A DNA stretch of 15,897 bases from Methanosarcinaceae archaeon UBA470 (GTDB lineage Archaea; Halobacteriota; Methanosarcinia; Methanosarcinales; Methanosarcinaceae), in assembly GCA_002508425.1 (NCBI GenBank), contig DAKU01000047.1:857-16753 (forward strand), in the 5' to 3' direction. The notes beneath the pieces were generated by a model. That model was given only the letters and a program-made list of their open reading frames with translations. It did not search any database and was not told where the DNA came from. Below are positions 1-7,876 of this stretch, in pieces. How positions within the stretch are numbered: position 1 is the stretch's first letter; each line of letters begins with the position of its first letter. The position numbers and the translations under genes were made by a program.

Positions 1-1661
1 GTCTGGACAATATCATTATAACCTTCAAGAACTGTAGCATTTACTTCCACATCTATAGTTACACCCGTTGCAGTAATGTATTTCGTCTCGCCATGGACAA
101 AGCCATCGTCCCTGAGCTTTGCCAGGACATCAACACTTTTCTCTCTTTCTACAGGTTCTAGGAAATCAAAAACAGACATTTTTTTCATTTGTTCCTTGGT
201 ATACCCCAGCATTTCACAAGCCTTTACGTTCATGTCCAGAATTCTTCCATCAAACTTGGTGAGAAATATGGCATCATTCGATTGTTCAAAAAGGGATCTG
301 TATTTCTTCTCATTCTTAGCAAGGTTCTCTTCTGCATGTTTGCGATCGGTGATGTTTACAGTAGTACCGAAAGCTTGTAAGGTTCCATTATCCATGGCAT
401 GGGATACTCCACTGGAATTCAGCCATATCAAATCTCCATTATCTGTTAAAAGCCTGTAGTCAAGATTAATCGTCATACCAGGATTGCTAAAACCCAGCTG
501 AAAAGCCTTAGCAACCTTTGGTTTATCATCGGTATGGATACGGTCTAAATATTTATTCCAGTTATTCCCAATCGACCCCTGTGGTACACCAACCATTCTA
601 TCCACCGAAGGTGATATATATGTATTTACAAAATTTCCTTGTTTGTCAACATCAGCTTTCCATACCACGGTATCTATCGAGTTGAGAACCTTTTCGTAAT
701 CTTCTCTTATATTCACTATTATTTGTTCTGCGTTTTTTCTTTCAAGTACACTGGTGATCATTTCACCGATGAGTTTCAAAAAGGATACGGTATTCTCGTC
801 CCATTCTCTTTTTTCTTTTTTGGAATCAATGCTTATGAAACCTCTAAATGTTTCTTTATATAACAGAGGAACCATAACTCCTGATAAAATGCCGACTTCT
901 TTGAGGGTATCACGTAGCTTAGCGTTTTCATCAGGTATTTGTTGCACATCGCTGATGCGAACTATTTGTAAGTTCTCAAGTTGCTTTGATACTAACTTGC
1001 AGGCAGGGATCTTCTCATTAATCCTTATGTGTGATGCTATGCCATCGACATGCCATTCATGAGTTTTTATCACAAATTTTTCATCCTCTGTCAGGATGAA
1101 TATTACCACACGTTCAGCACCAATGAATTTAGCTAGATTCGCAAGAGTTTTGCATATCTCTTCATCGATGTTTTTAAAACTGGTGTTTATGAAACTGCTA
1201 GAAATATTTGAGATTAGTTTGTCTTTTCTGTCTTTATGCTGAAGTTCTTCTTTGTATTCCTTGCGTGTAGTAATGTCCTCCACGATGGCATGGCAACCTA
1301 TTACATTTTCTTCGTTGTCCCGGTGTGGGATCATTCTGATGCATAAGAACAGATCTTTGCCCCATTTTGAATTATAAGGTATTTCGAAGAACAAGGCTTT
1401 TTTATTTGTTATAACTTCCTGGAAAGCTGTTGAAATGCCTGCTTTCACCAGAGGCGGAAATGTTAGAACGTTTATTTGTTTCGTAGCATCCACTGAGGGT
1501 GAACCAAGCAGTTCTACAAGGAAACTGTTTACTGAAATGATGGTACCGTCACTCTTGCATGAAATAATTCCAAGAGGCAGGTCATCCAGAATTTCCTTGT
1601 AATTGTTTTCTCTTTCTCCTGTTTGATCAACTGAGGGGTTTTTGCAGCTTTTATTATTCAT
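1..1661 (-). CDS. PAS-GAF-PAS-PAS sensory transduction protein, C-terminus beyond window
   Basis: The frame is open from an ATG at 1661-1659 to the left edge, giving 553 residues with no stop, so the 3' end is outside the window. I read a PAS domain with its PAC tail at about residues 20-135 (ending in EDITTRKEYKEEL), a GAF-like domain at about 150-300 (including GFISIDSKKEKREWDENT), a second PAS/PAC at about 315-440 (ending NITDRKHAEENL) and a third PAS from about 450 to the edge. There is no signal peptide or membrane segment, so the protein is probably cytoplasmic. In methanosarcinal archaea this architecture usually leads into a histidine kinase ATPase domain, but none is visible here, so kinase activity is inferred. 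The ligand or redox input is unknown. It is divergent from mch, with a TATA-like element at 1716-1730 that could serve it. The start could lie slightly downstream; no strong ribosome site decides it. Confidence 0.85.
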   Translation of the reverse strand, partial: MNNKSCKNPSVDQTGERENNYKEILDDLPLGIISCKSDGTIISVNSFLVELLGSPSVDATKQINVLTFPPLVKAGISTAFQEVITNKKALFFEIPYNSKWGKDLFLCIRMIPHRDNEENVIGCHAIVEDITTRKEYKEELQHKDRKDKLISNISSSFINTSFKNIDEEICKTLANLAKFIGAERVVIFILTEDEKFVIKTHEWHVDGIASHIRINEKIPACKLVSKQLENLQIVRISDVQQIPDENAKLRDTLKEVGILSGVMVPLLYKETFRGFISIDSKKEKREWDENTVSFLKLIGEMITSVLERKNAEQIIVNIREDYEKVLNSIDTVVWKADVDKQGNFVNTYISPSVDRMVGVPQGSIGNNWNKYLDRIHTDDKPKVAKAFQLGFSNPGMTINLDYRLLTDNGDLIWLNSSGVSHAMDNGTLQAFGTTVNITDRKHAEENLAKNEKKYRSLFEQSNDAIFLTKFDGRILDMNVKACEMLGYTKEQMKKMSVFDFLEPVEREKSVDVLAKLRDDGFVHGETKYITATGVTIDVEVNATVLEGYNDIVQ

Positions 1662-1715
1662 GATAGTGTTATTAGATTTTTTGAACTATCTTTGTGCACA
1701 ATATTATATGATTTG

Positions 1716-1730
1716 TTTATATATATTTAT
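1716..1730 (-). promoter_or_regulatory. Candidate TATA box for the PAS/GAF gene
   Basis: The AT-rich run TTTATATATATTTAT lies about 55-70 bases upstream of the PAS/GAF start. An archaeal start site about 25 bases beyond the box on the minus strand would fall near 1697 and leave a leader of roughly 36 nt. Because the element is nearly symmetric it could also work in the mch direction, although mch has a better placed box at 1797-1804. This is a composition-based call without mapped transcripts. Confidence 0.4.
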
Positions 1731-1741
1731 CTGTTTTCTTA

Positions 1742-1789
1742 TTGGAGTACGCCCTTTAGTGATTTATTATTCTAATCATTGTACTCCAA
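1742..1789. promoter_or_regulatory. Inverted repeat between divergent promoters, TTGGAGTAC-N30-GTACTCCAA
   Basis: The arms 1742-1750 and 1781-1789 are exact 9-bp reverse complements separated by 30 bases. The pair lies between the candidate TATA box of the PAS/GAF gene (1716-1730) and the candidate TATA box of mch (1797-1804), and the right arm ends just upstream of the latter. This is a plausible position for a transcription factor that acts on one or both divergent genes. Arm centres are 39 bp apart. A long-loop RNA hairpin is a less likely alternative if transcription starts at about 1827. Confidence 0.5.
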
Positions 1790-1796
1790 ATCGCTA

Positions 1797-1804
1797 GTTA
1801 TATA
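1797..1804 (+). promoter_or_regulatory. Candidate TATA box for mch
   Basis: TTATATAT is centred near 1801. A start site about 26 bases downstream (about 1827) would give a leader of about 25 nt before the GTG at 1852, with the SD-like AGAGTGAT inside it. The same bases include the alternative ATG at 1804, which could not be translated from such a transcript. This supports the internal GTG start. Confidence 0.45.
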
Positions 1805-1851
1805 TGCTTTTCAATCAAAACAGAGTCAAGGAATTAACTCAGAGTGATATT

Positions 1852-2814
1852 GTGATCAGTGTCAATGAAAAGGGATTAGATATAATCGATGAAATGCTTG
1901 ACTGGGAAGAAGAACTTAATATCCAGTCTTTTGAGCTTGGTAATGGGGCCACTGTAATCGACTGCGGTGTGGAAATGCAAGGTGGTTACGATGCAGGTAT
2001 GTACCTCTCCCGTCTTTGTCTTGCTGATCTTGCAGACCTCAGTTACACTAAGTTCGATCTGAATGGGCTTCCAGTGCCTGCTATACAAGTAGCTACGGAT
2101 CATCCGGTCATAGCATGCATGGGTTCGCAGTATGCTGGATGGAGAATATCAGTAGGAAAGTACTTTGGTATGGGATCAGGTCCTGCAAGGGCTCTTGGCC
2201 TCAAACCAAAAGAGCTTTATGAAGAAATAGGCTACAAAGACGATTCTGAATTTGCGGTCTTGGTCATGGAATCTTCTGCTCTTCCCACTGAAGAGGTAGT
2301 GGAATACATCGCGAAACATTGCAATGTCGATGCTCAGAATGTATATATTGCCGTTGCACCTACTTCTTCAATTGCAGGCAGTGTGCAGATCTCTGCAAGA
2401 ATCGTGGAAACCGGTATCCACAAATTGGAATCCATTGGATTCGATATCAACACCATTAAGAGTGGTTTCGGAGTAGCTCCCATTGCACCTATCGTAGGCG
2501 ACGATACAAAATGCATGGGCTCGACAAATGATTGTATTATTTACTGTGGTGAGACTTATTATACTGTAGAATATGGAGATGCTGAGAAGCTGGCTGAGTT
2601 CGTCAAGAAGGCGCCTTCCACAACATCAAGAGATTTCGGTAAACCATTCTATAGCACATTCAAGGAAGCAGGTTTTGACTTTTTCAAGGTTGATGCAGGT
2701 ATGTTCGCTCCTGCAAAAATCACAATAAATGACAAAAAGACCAAGAAATCATTTACAAGTGGTCGTATAAATCCAGGTATTCTGCTTGATTCCTTTGGAA
2801 TTAAGGAAGTCTGA
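1852..2814 (+). CDS. mch: Methenyltetrahydromethanopterin cyclohydrolase
   Basis: This cytoplasmic enzyme interconverts N5-formyl- and N5,N10-methenyl-tetrahydromethanopterin (EC 3.5.4.27) in the C1 pathway of methanogenesis; in methyl-group disproportionation it works in the oxidative branch. The protein is recognisable along its whole length: the ISVNE N-terminus, ATVIDCGVEMQGGYDAGMY, ACMGSQYAGWRISVG, FAMGSGPARAL-like FGMGSGPARALG, APTSSIAGSVQISARIVETG, CMGSTNDCIIYCG, and the C-terminal KVDAGMFAPA. I chose the GTG at 1852 (321 codons including stop) because family members start M(I/L)SVNE, an SD-like AGAGTGAT lies just upstream, and a TATA box sits about 50 bases upstream. An in-frame ATG at 1804 would add 16 residues that I do not recognise from the family. 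A hairpin and a DUF2124 gene follow on the same strand, probably in one operon. Confidence 0.95.
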   Translation: MISVNEKGLDIIDEMLDWEEELNIQSFELGNGATVIDCGVEMQGGYDAGMYLSRLCLADLADLSYTKFDLNGLPVPAIQVATDHPVIACMGSQYAGWRISVGKYFGMGSGPARALGLKPKELYEEIGYKDDSEFAVLVMESSALPTEEVVEYIAKHCNVDAQNVYIAVAPTSSIAGSVQISARIVETGIHKLESIGFDINTIKSGFGVAPIAPIVGDDTKCMGSTNDCIIYCGETYYTVEYGDAEKLAEFVKKAPSTTSRDFGKPFYSTFKEAGFDFFKVDAGMFAPAKITINDKKTKKSFTSGRINPGILLDSFGIKEV

Positions 2815-2827
2815 TCTCTTCAGTTTA

Positions 2828-2853
2828 AGGTGCAGCCTTGTTTGGTTGCACCT
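2828..2853 (+). promoter_or_regulatory. Intercistronic hairpin between mch and the DUF2124 gene
   Basis: AGGTGCAGCC (2828-2837) can pair with GGTTGCACCT (2844-2853) over 10 bp with one G-U pair and a 6-nt loop (TTGTTT). It starts 14 bases after the mch stop and ends 15 bases before the chosen DUF2124 start. No T tract follows, so a bacterial-type terminator is unlikely. It could protect the mch 3' end, mark a processing site, or tune translation of the downstream gene; the left arm contains an SD-like AGGTG. These roles are inference. Confidence 0.55.
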
Positions 2854-2868
2854 ATTATGGAGAAAAAT

Positions 2869-3342
2869 ATGAATTTAATAAGTACATCAAAAGGTATAGG
2901 TGGTCAGCTTGTTGCTTTCAAGGAAGTGGTAAAAGAGTCTAAAAGCATAGTTTTTATGGGTTCTCCAGGCTTTTGCACTCCTTTTGCAGAACTTCTTGCT
3001 TATGGGCTGCGCGGAAGCGATAAAAAAATGATCTTCATGTCTAACACTGATTCGGAGAGTGCAAGATCGATAATTGCTGTGCCACAAGGTATGCAGCTTG
3101 GTGAAAGTGTAGTGCCTGAAGCTGATACTGTTGTCCTTCTTGGGGGACTTGCCATGCCAAAGATCGGCTCCACCCCAAATGAAGTAAAGGCTTTTCTGAA
3201 CAATTTACCTTCAAGCTCACAAAAAAAACTTGTAATAGGTGTATGCTTCCAATCCGTATTTGAAAGGGAAGGGTGGACCAATATCATTGATTTTGATTAC
3301 ATAATTGACTCTGACCTTGAAAATCGTCTACAGGCCATATGA
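2869..3342 (+). CDS. DUF2124 family protein
   Basis: This small protein (157 residues from the ATG at 2869) belongs to the methanogen DUF2124 family (PF09897); its function is not established. The conserved-looking stretch GSPGFCTPFAELLAYGLR is followed by alternating hydrophobic strands and glycine turns (VVLLGGLAMPK, KKLVIGVCFQ), which suggests a Rossmann-like alpha/beta fold without membrane segments. The ATG at 2869 has GGAG at 2859-2862, six bases upstream. In-frame starts at 2857 (ATG) and 2830 (GTG) are possible, but the latter lies inside the hairpin. It is 54 bases after mch and probably cotranscribed, which suggests a role near C1 metabolism, by inference only. It converges with the next gene, with a 23-base gap. 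Confidence 0.8.
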   Translation: MNLISTSKGIGGQLVAFKEVVKESKSIVFMGSPGFCTPFAELLAYGLRGSDKKMIFMSNTDSESARSIIAVPQGMQLGESVVPEADTVVLLGGLAMPKIGSTPNEVKAFLNNLPSSSQKKLVIGVCFQSVFEREGWTNIIDFDYIIDSDLENRLQAI

Positions 3343-3365
3343 TCAGTAACCTTCGTGTGTAACTG

Positions 3366-4406
3366 TCACGTGATCTTTGCATCTACTACAACGTGCCATA
3401 CACCAGGTGCATATTTTTTAATTCGTCGGATTTCTACTATTTCAGTATTCTTTCCAAGGTGGAATGCCGCTTCTTTTATTCTGTTCACTGGCCTCTCGAG
3501 CAAAAGTTTTTCAGGGGTTGTCTCATGGTAATGTAGTACGCCACCTTCGGGTTTCAATGCTCTGATCCCATTTAATAGGTAGTGATGAGTTGTTCCTACG
3601 TAACCCATGATTACCCTGTCAGCTACTCCCTCCGGTGTAACATCAGCACAGTCGCCAAGTATGGGTTCAACCAGATTTTCTACATGGTTTAAAAGGATGT
3701 TTTCCTGGAGGTAACCAAAGGATACAGGATTTAGTTCGATGGCTATGATCTTTTTTGGTGAGGAATGTACTGCTATGGGTACAGAAAAGTAGCCAATGCC
3801 TGCAAACATATCAACTACAAATTCATTACTTGCGGATATGCTCATTAATTTCTTTTCAGCAAGGTTACCTTTTGAGAACATCACTTTTGTAACATCCAGT
3901 TTGAAAATACAGCCATTTTCCTTGTGTAGGGTTTCAGTACCACTACCTGCTATGATTTCCCTTTCTGGAAGTCTGAAAGCTCCTTTAATACCTTTGTCAC
4001 GAACTACACAGGTACATCTTGGATACATTTGCAGCAGCTTTTGACCGATAAGGGTAACTATATCATTGAGTTCTTCAGGTATTGTTATTACAATAACTGT
4101 TCCTATTACTTGCCAGCTTGAAGGTATTTTTGCAAGTTCTTGTGCAGGTATTTCATCTGATAGTAATTCTTTTAGAGATCTATGAGACTCATAGAATTCC
4201 GGAGTATCGTCTTTAAGACATATATGTTCTGGAATTACTTTTGTTACAGGCAAAAGCAGATGTTCTTTTCCATTTTCTATGACCTTCTTGATTTTTCTGT
4301 TCATATCAAGACTTTTACTTTCTAGCAGCTTGGTCCGTATAAACTCTGCCTCTTCGATAGGTACGCAAACAGTGAGATTTTGTTGAATTTGCATATCAGT
4401 AACCAT
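3366..4406 (-). CDS. taw2: tRNA(Phe) 4-demethylwyosine-37 aminocarboxypropyltransferase (Taw2/TYW2), Trm5 superfamily
   Basis: This is a 346-residue class I SAM-binding enzyme of the Trm5/TYW2 superfamily acting on position 37 of tRNA(Phe). SAM motifs are clear: DMFAGIGYF (199-207), ELNP (224-227) and DRVIMGY (263-269). I favour Taw2, which transfers the aminocarboxypropyl group of SAM onto 4-demethylwyosine (EC 2.5.1.114), for two reasons. The loop VMFSKGNLAEKK (175-186) matches the S-x-GN-x-x-EK signature I associate with TYW2 proteins, where Trm5 has SPRL/ERxR-like residues. The Trm5 N-L-P catalytic motif is replaced by MGYVGTTHHYL. The alternative is a tRNA m1G37 methyltransferase (Trm5). 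The C-terminal KKYAPGVWHVVVDA is typical of the superfamily. An alternative ATG is at 4394. The gene is convergent with the DUF2124 gene and divergent from the V4R regulator. Confidence 0.8.
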   Translation of the reverse strand: MVTDMQIQQNLTVCVPIEEAEFIRTKLLESKSLDMNRKIKKVIENGKEHLLLPVTKVIPEHICLKDDTPEFYESHRSLKELLSDEIPAQELAKIPSSWQVIGTVIVITIPEELNDIVTLIGQKLLQMYPRCTCVVRDKGIKGAFRLPEREIIAGSGTETLHKENGCIFKLDVTKVMFSKGNLAEKKLMSISASNEFVVDMFAGIGYFSVPIAVHSSPKKIIAIELNPVSFGYLQENILLNHVENLVEPILGDCADVTPEGVADRVIMGYVGTTHHYLLNGIRALKPEGGVLHYHETTPEKLLLERPVNRIKEAAFHLGKNTEIVEIRRIKKYAPGVWHVVVDAKIT

Positions 4407-4472
4407 TATTAATTGTATTATTCAAACTTGGACAAATATCCATATTAGAATCCATTCGACTATTAGCTAACA

Positions 4473-4480
4473 TTTATATA
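4473..4480 (+). promoter_or_regulatory. Candidate TATA box for the V4R regulator, leaderless transcript likely
   Basis: TTTATATA is centred near 4476, 27 bases before the ATG at 4504. With the usual archaeal spacing, transcription would start within a few bases of the ATG, so the mRNA would be leaderless or nearly so. No SD motif is seen directly before the ATG (sequence CATATGTAAT), which agrees with that. Confidence 0.5.
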
Positions 4481-4503
4481 GAGTTATTGTTATCATATGT
4501 AAT

Positions 4504-5277
<774 letters not shown>

Positions 5278-5282
5278 TGTCC

Positions 5283-5972
5283 TTAGGAAGAACCTATTAT
5301 CACTCCAAGTTCTGAAGGTATAAACCTTCCAATGGCTGCGACTATACCGGGTCCATCCGTGGTTTCCCTGCAAACGATTGCATGTTCCATAATTCCAAGC
5401 CTTTCGATGCCGTATATATCTCTGGCATGCCTGGTCTTTTTTACTGCAGCTTTAAGTTCAGATCTGGTAATAGCATTTGCTGTCACTCGATCGTACCCTG
5501 CTTTTTTCCATTGCCACCAGGTGTCTGCTTGATATTTACTGAACTTGCCTCTTATTTGAGGTTTGATACTTATGATCTCTACTTCTACAGGTAGATGCTT
5601 TATCATGCCGAAACGTAATGATATTTGCTTTGCACTTCCTGTACCGAGGTTTTTCATATTTTCAGGAGAAATAATTACTTTTGTGCCAATATCCACAATG
5701 ATTTTATCTTCTTCAATAGACTCAATAAATCCTTTATATATTGTCCCTTCAGAAGGACCCAATGTAGGAGTACCATATTGTCTTACGAGAAGATTACTGG
5801 CAAATTCCTCGTCCTCTCCTTCAATCTCGGCAATAGCCCACCCATCACCAGAAACAGTAACTGCAACCTTCGCAGTTAGTTCATTCAGTTCATTCGCAAT
5901 AGTGGTAGAAACAGCATCTATAGTTTTTTTTTCGTTACCATAGATCTTTATACATAATGTGATCTTCTTCAT
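5283..5972 (-). CDS. DUF2110 family protein
   Basis: The 229-residue protein matches the archaeal DUF2110 family (PF09883) as I recall it; its function is unknown. The N-terminus (residues 3-65) alternates beta and helical segments. Residues about 74-140 look like an S1/OB-like barrel (GTIYKGFIESIEEDKIIVDIG), which would suit nucleic acid binding. The C-terminal half holds the conserved-looking TWWQWKKAGYDRV (151-163) and CRETTDGPGIVAAIGRFIP (201-219). No signal peptide or membrane segment is present. It starts 13 bases after the stop of the winged-helix gene, with a GAGATCA-like site in the gap, so the two are almost certainly cotranscribed. Together with trm1 nearby, this suggests an information-processing role, which is inference. 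Confidence 0.8.
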   Translation of the reverse strand: MKKITLCIKIYGNEKKTIDAVSTTIANELNELTAKVAVTVSGDGWAIAEIEGEDEEFASNLLVRQYGTPTLGPSEGTIYKGFIESIEEDKIIVDIGTKVIISPENMKNLGTGSAKQISLRFGMIKHLPVEVEIISIKPQIRGKFSKYQADTWWQWKKAGYDRVTANAITRSELKAAVKKTRHARDIYGIERLGIMEHAIVCRETTDGPGIVAAIGRFIPSELGVIIGSS

Positions 5973-5985
5973 ATCTTATGATCTC

Positions 5986-6573
5986 TTACTGGTTTATAAG
6001 TGACTCAAGAAGATCTTTTGTATCACTGAAATACTCCAGTGTAGCATTGTCGATAGCATGATATTCTTGCATGGTGTTCTCGATTTTCTTGAGGTCCCTC
6101 TTAAAAGGTCCTAGTCTCATTATAACAGTTTCCCTATCAGCTCCACTGCTGATGAGTTCATTATAAATGGAAACAATAGTATCGTTCAGTCTTTTTGTTT
6201 TCTCATATATGTCATGCTCTTGATCGGAAATGACTTCTTTAATGTTGGAAGACAGATCTGCGTTGCCTTCGTCTTCGGCCTGCTCCATTCCTTCCGGCAA
6301 TTCTCCTTCCAGTGCAATGATAAGATTTTTGAGAGCTTCCACTACTTTAAAACCTGATTCTGTAAGCTCCACATATTTGACCCGTCCTTCCATTGTGAAT
6401 TTTACCAAGCCATGTTCTTCCATTTTTGAGAGAATTTTTGTCGTGTGCGCAAAAGTCGAATTGATCTCTTTAGTAATCACAGAAGCATACGTTTTCTGGA
6501 AGGACCAGATGGCAAGGAGTGCCAATGTAGGTTTTTCCTGCAGGAAGAGTTGTTCAGCATATTCTTTAGCCAT
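5986..6573 (-). CDS. Winged-helix (MarR-like) DNA-binding protein with C-terminal coiled coil
   Basis: This 195-residue protein begins with a winged helix at about residues 15-85: LALLAIWSF, then the helix-turn-helix ASVITKEINSTFAHTTKILSKMEEHGLVKF, then the wing GRVKYVELTESG. An acidic linker follows (about 90-106). Residues 110-192 are strongly helical with heptad-like spacing and probably form a coiled-coil dimerisation region. It has no cysteine, so it is not a TFE-like protein with a zinc ribbon. It is predicted to bind DNA as a dimer; its ligand and targets are unknown. Upstream, between it and trm1, lie palindromes at 6650-6664 and 6670-6683 that could be autoregulatory operators. It is transcribed with the DUF2110 gene 13 bases downstream. 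Confidence 0.75.
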   Translation of the reverse strand: MAKEYAEQLFLQEKPTLALLAIWSFQKTYASVITKEINSTFAHTTKILSKMEEHGLVKFTMEGRVKYVELTESGFKVVEALKNLIIALEGELPEGMEQAEDEGNADLSSNIKEVISDQEHDIYEKTKRLNDTIVSIYNELISSGADRETVIMRLGPFKRDLKKIENTMQEYHAIDNATLEYFSDTKDLLESLINQ

Positions 6574-6649
6574 AATTTCTCTCTCTTTTTTATTAGGTCC
6601 TGAGAATTAGAAGAGAATAATCTAGTAGTTTCTATCTATTTTATTGTAT

Positions 6650-6664
6650 ATTACGATATGTAAT
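6650..6664. promoter_or_regulatory. Imperfect palindrome upstream of the winged-helix gene
   Basis: ATTAC-GATAT-GTAAT has exact 5-bp arms around a 5-bp centre, about 77-91 bases upstream of the winged-helix start. It overlaps an AT-rich TATA-like stretch on the minus strand (6646-6654). It could be an operator, but arms this short also occur by chance. Confidence 0.3.
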
Positions 6665-6669
6665 CATAG

Positions 6670-6683
6670 ATATGTGAACATAT
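6670..6683. promoter_or_regulatory. Perfect palindrome ATATGT-GA-ACATAT upstream of the winged-helix gene
   Basis: Exact 6-bp arms with a 2-bp spacer sit between the trm1 stop (6690) and the winged-helix gene (start 6573). The left part shares GATATGT (6669-6675) with a direct copy at 6655-6661, 14 bp away, so a dimeric regulator could contact two sites on adjacent helical turns. Size and position fit a winged-helix operator; binding of the neighbouring protein is inferred. Confidence 0.4.
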
Positions 6684-6689
6684 TTATAT

Positions 6690-7853
6690 TTATCGAAATC
6701 TTCTCAGAGTGTCTAATATTCCCTCAAGTCCTGCATTAGTTTTAAAAGATGTTCCGCTGAAATGTGTTCGTGAAGCTTCAAATCCACTTGTTACTAATTC
6801 CTTCAGCAGCTCTTCCATGGGTATGGCAGATATTCCCAGTTTTTTTGACAGAAGGTGTTGGTCGTAAAAAGTAGGTACATCTAGTTCATTTTTACACAGC
6901 TCGACCAGCTTCACTGAATGTTCTTTTTTTCCAAATTCTTTTTTATTTAGCTGCACTAATATGGAATCGCAAAAGTCTTTGTAGTGAAGAGGGCCAAGCC
7001 ACAGGGGACCAGCGATACTGGCCTTATTTCCGCATATTTCGCATTTCTCAGGTATGCTTACTGCCAATCCATAGTGAACAGACCGACCTGAACATTTCGT
7101 ACAATGTGCTATGAATCCTATGTTCTTTAAGCATTTATCGGTGTTTTTGGCACTTTTATTTACCTCAAGGTATGCTCTTACATAATGTCTGGTAGCATGG
7201 CAGAATAAAGGATTCATAGCCTTCTCATGTCTTGCAAGGTCTCGTGCTATTCTACCAAGTAAGATGCGTACTCCCATTTCACTGTGATACTCAACGTTCA
7301 AAGGCACTGCATCATATTTCCGAATGCCCGAATTCAAATGTGCTCCGCACAAAGGTGCAGTATCCGTAGCTGTGACTGCAAGCATATTTATGGCTGAATT
7401 GCATGCAGCATCGAGATAAGTAGTTGGTGATCCAAAGGGGTCTATGTCTACTATATTATAACGTTCTTTATGTAATAGCACATTAGCATTACCTAGGCAT
7501 ATCCTTACTTTTTCAGTGAGTTGATTAAGTTCTGCATTTTTCTTAATCAGATCATATGCCTCTTCGCTCCAGTCATTAAGAGTAACATTAATTCCGACCT
7601 CTTTTGCGATCCTAAGTCCACGAATGCCGGAAGCTGAAAGTGCATCCACATAGGTAACATTCGATAGAGCCAGCTGTTTGCGAGATGCTATAAGCTCAGA
7701 ATACGCAGCGATCGCTGCCACTGATATATCACGATTCAATTCCATTTGCGAATTGTAAAAAACACTTGCAGAAGAAATGGAAAGCGGTTGGTCCTCCGGG
7801 ACCACGGGGACCAATGCCTGGGTACAACCTTCTAAAATAGTCCTGGTGTTCAT
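6690..7853 (-). CDS. trm1: tRNA (guanine26-N2)-dimethyltransferase
   Basis: Trm1 uses SAM to make N2,N2-dimethylguanosine at position 26 of tRNA (EC 2.1.1.216). From the ATG at 7853 it is 387 residues, normal for archaeal Trm1. Diagnostic motifs are VFYNSQMELNRDIS (31-44), the SAM loop DALSASGIRGLR (70-81), the catalytic-type DIDPFGSP (136-143), VTATDTAPLCG (160-170), and a four-cysteine zinc site CTKC (251-254) and CEIC (271-274) in the C-terminal domain. The reading frame also has a TTG at 7862, but the product MNTRTILEG is more typical of family N-termini. It starts 23 bases after the lipoprotein gene and is probably read from a promoter shared with that gene. The 116-base gap downstream carries palindromes. 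Confidence 0.93.
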   Translation of the reverse strand: MNTRTILEGCTQALVPVVPEDQPLSISSASVFYNSQMELNRDISVAAIAAYSELIASRKQLALSNVTYVDALSASGIRGLRIAKEVGINVTLNDWSEEAYDLIKKNAELNQLTEKVRICLGNANVLLHKERYNIVDIDPFGSPTTYLDAACNSAINMLAVTATDTAPLCGAHLNSGIRKYDAVPLNVEYHSEMGVRILLGRIARDLARHEKAMNPLFCHATRHYVRAYLEVNKSAKNTDKCLKNIGFIAHCTKCSGRSVHYGLAVSIPEKCEICGNKASIAGPLWLGPLHYKDFCDSILVQLNKKEFGKKEHSVKLVELCKNELDVPTFYDQHLLSKKLGISAIPMEELLKELVTSGFEASRTHFSGTSFKTNAGLEGILDTLRRFR

Positions 7854-7876
7854 TGGTCCCAATCGAATGACTGTTA

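Noticed and set aside
76..1062. Plus-strand open frames at 76-459, 189-380, 639-863 and 754-1062
   Set aside because: They are antisense to the PAS/GAF gene, whose minus-strand frame is open over the whole stretch and shows recognisable PAS and GAF motifs; the plus-strand products resemble nothing.
1804..1851. N-terminal extension of Mch from the ATG at 1804
   Set aside because: The 16 extra residues do not match family N-termini, the ATG lies inside a TATA-like box, and the GTG at 1852 has an SD-like site. It cannot be fully excluded without transcript mapping.
5563..5943. Plus-strand open frame opposite the DUF2110 gene
   Set aside because: It is antisense to a recognised family member with good ribosome site and operon spacing.
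5986..6573. Transcription factor E (TFE)
   Set aside because: It has an N-terminal winged helix and acidic linker, but the C-terminal zinc ribbon is absent; the protein has no cysteine.
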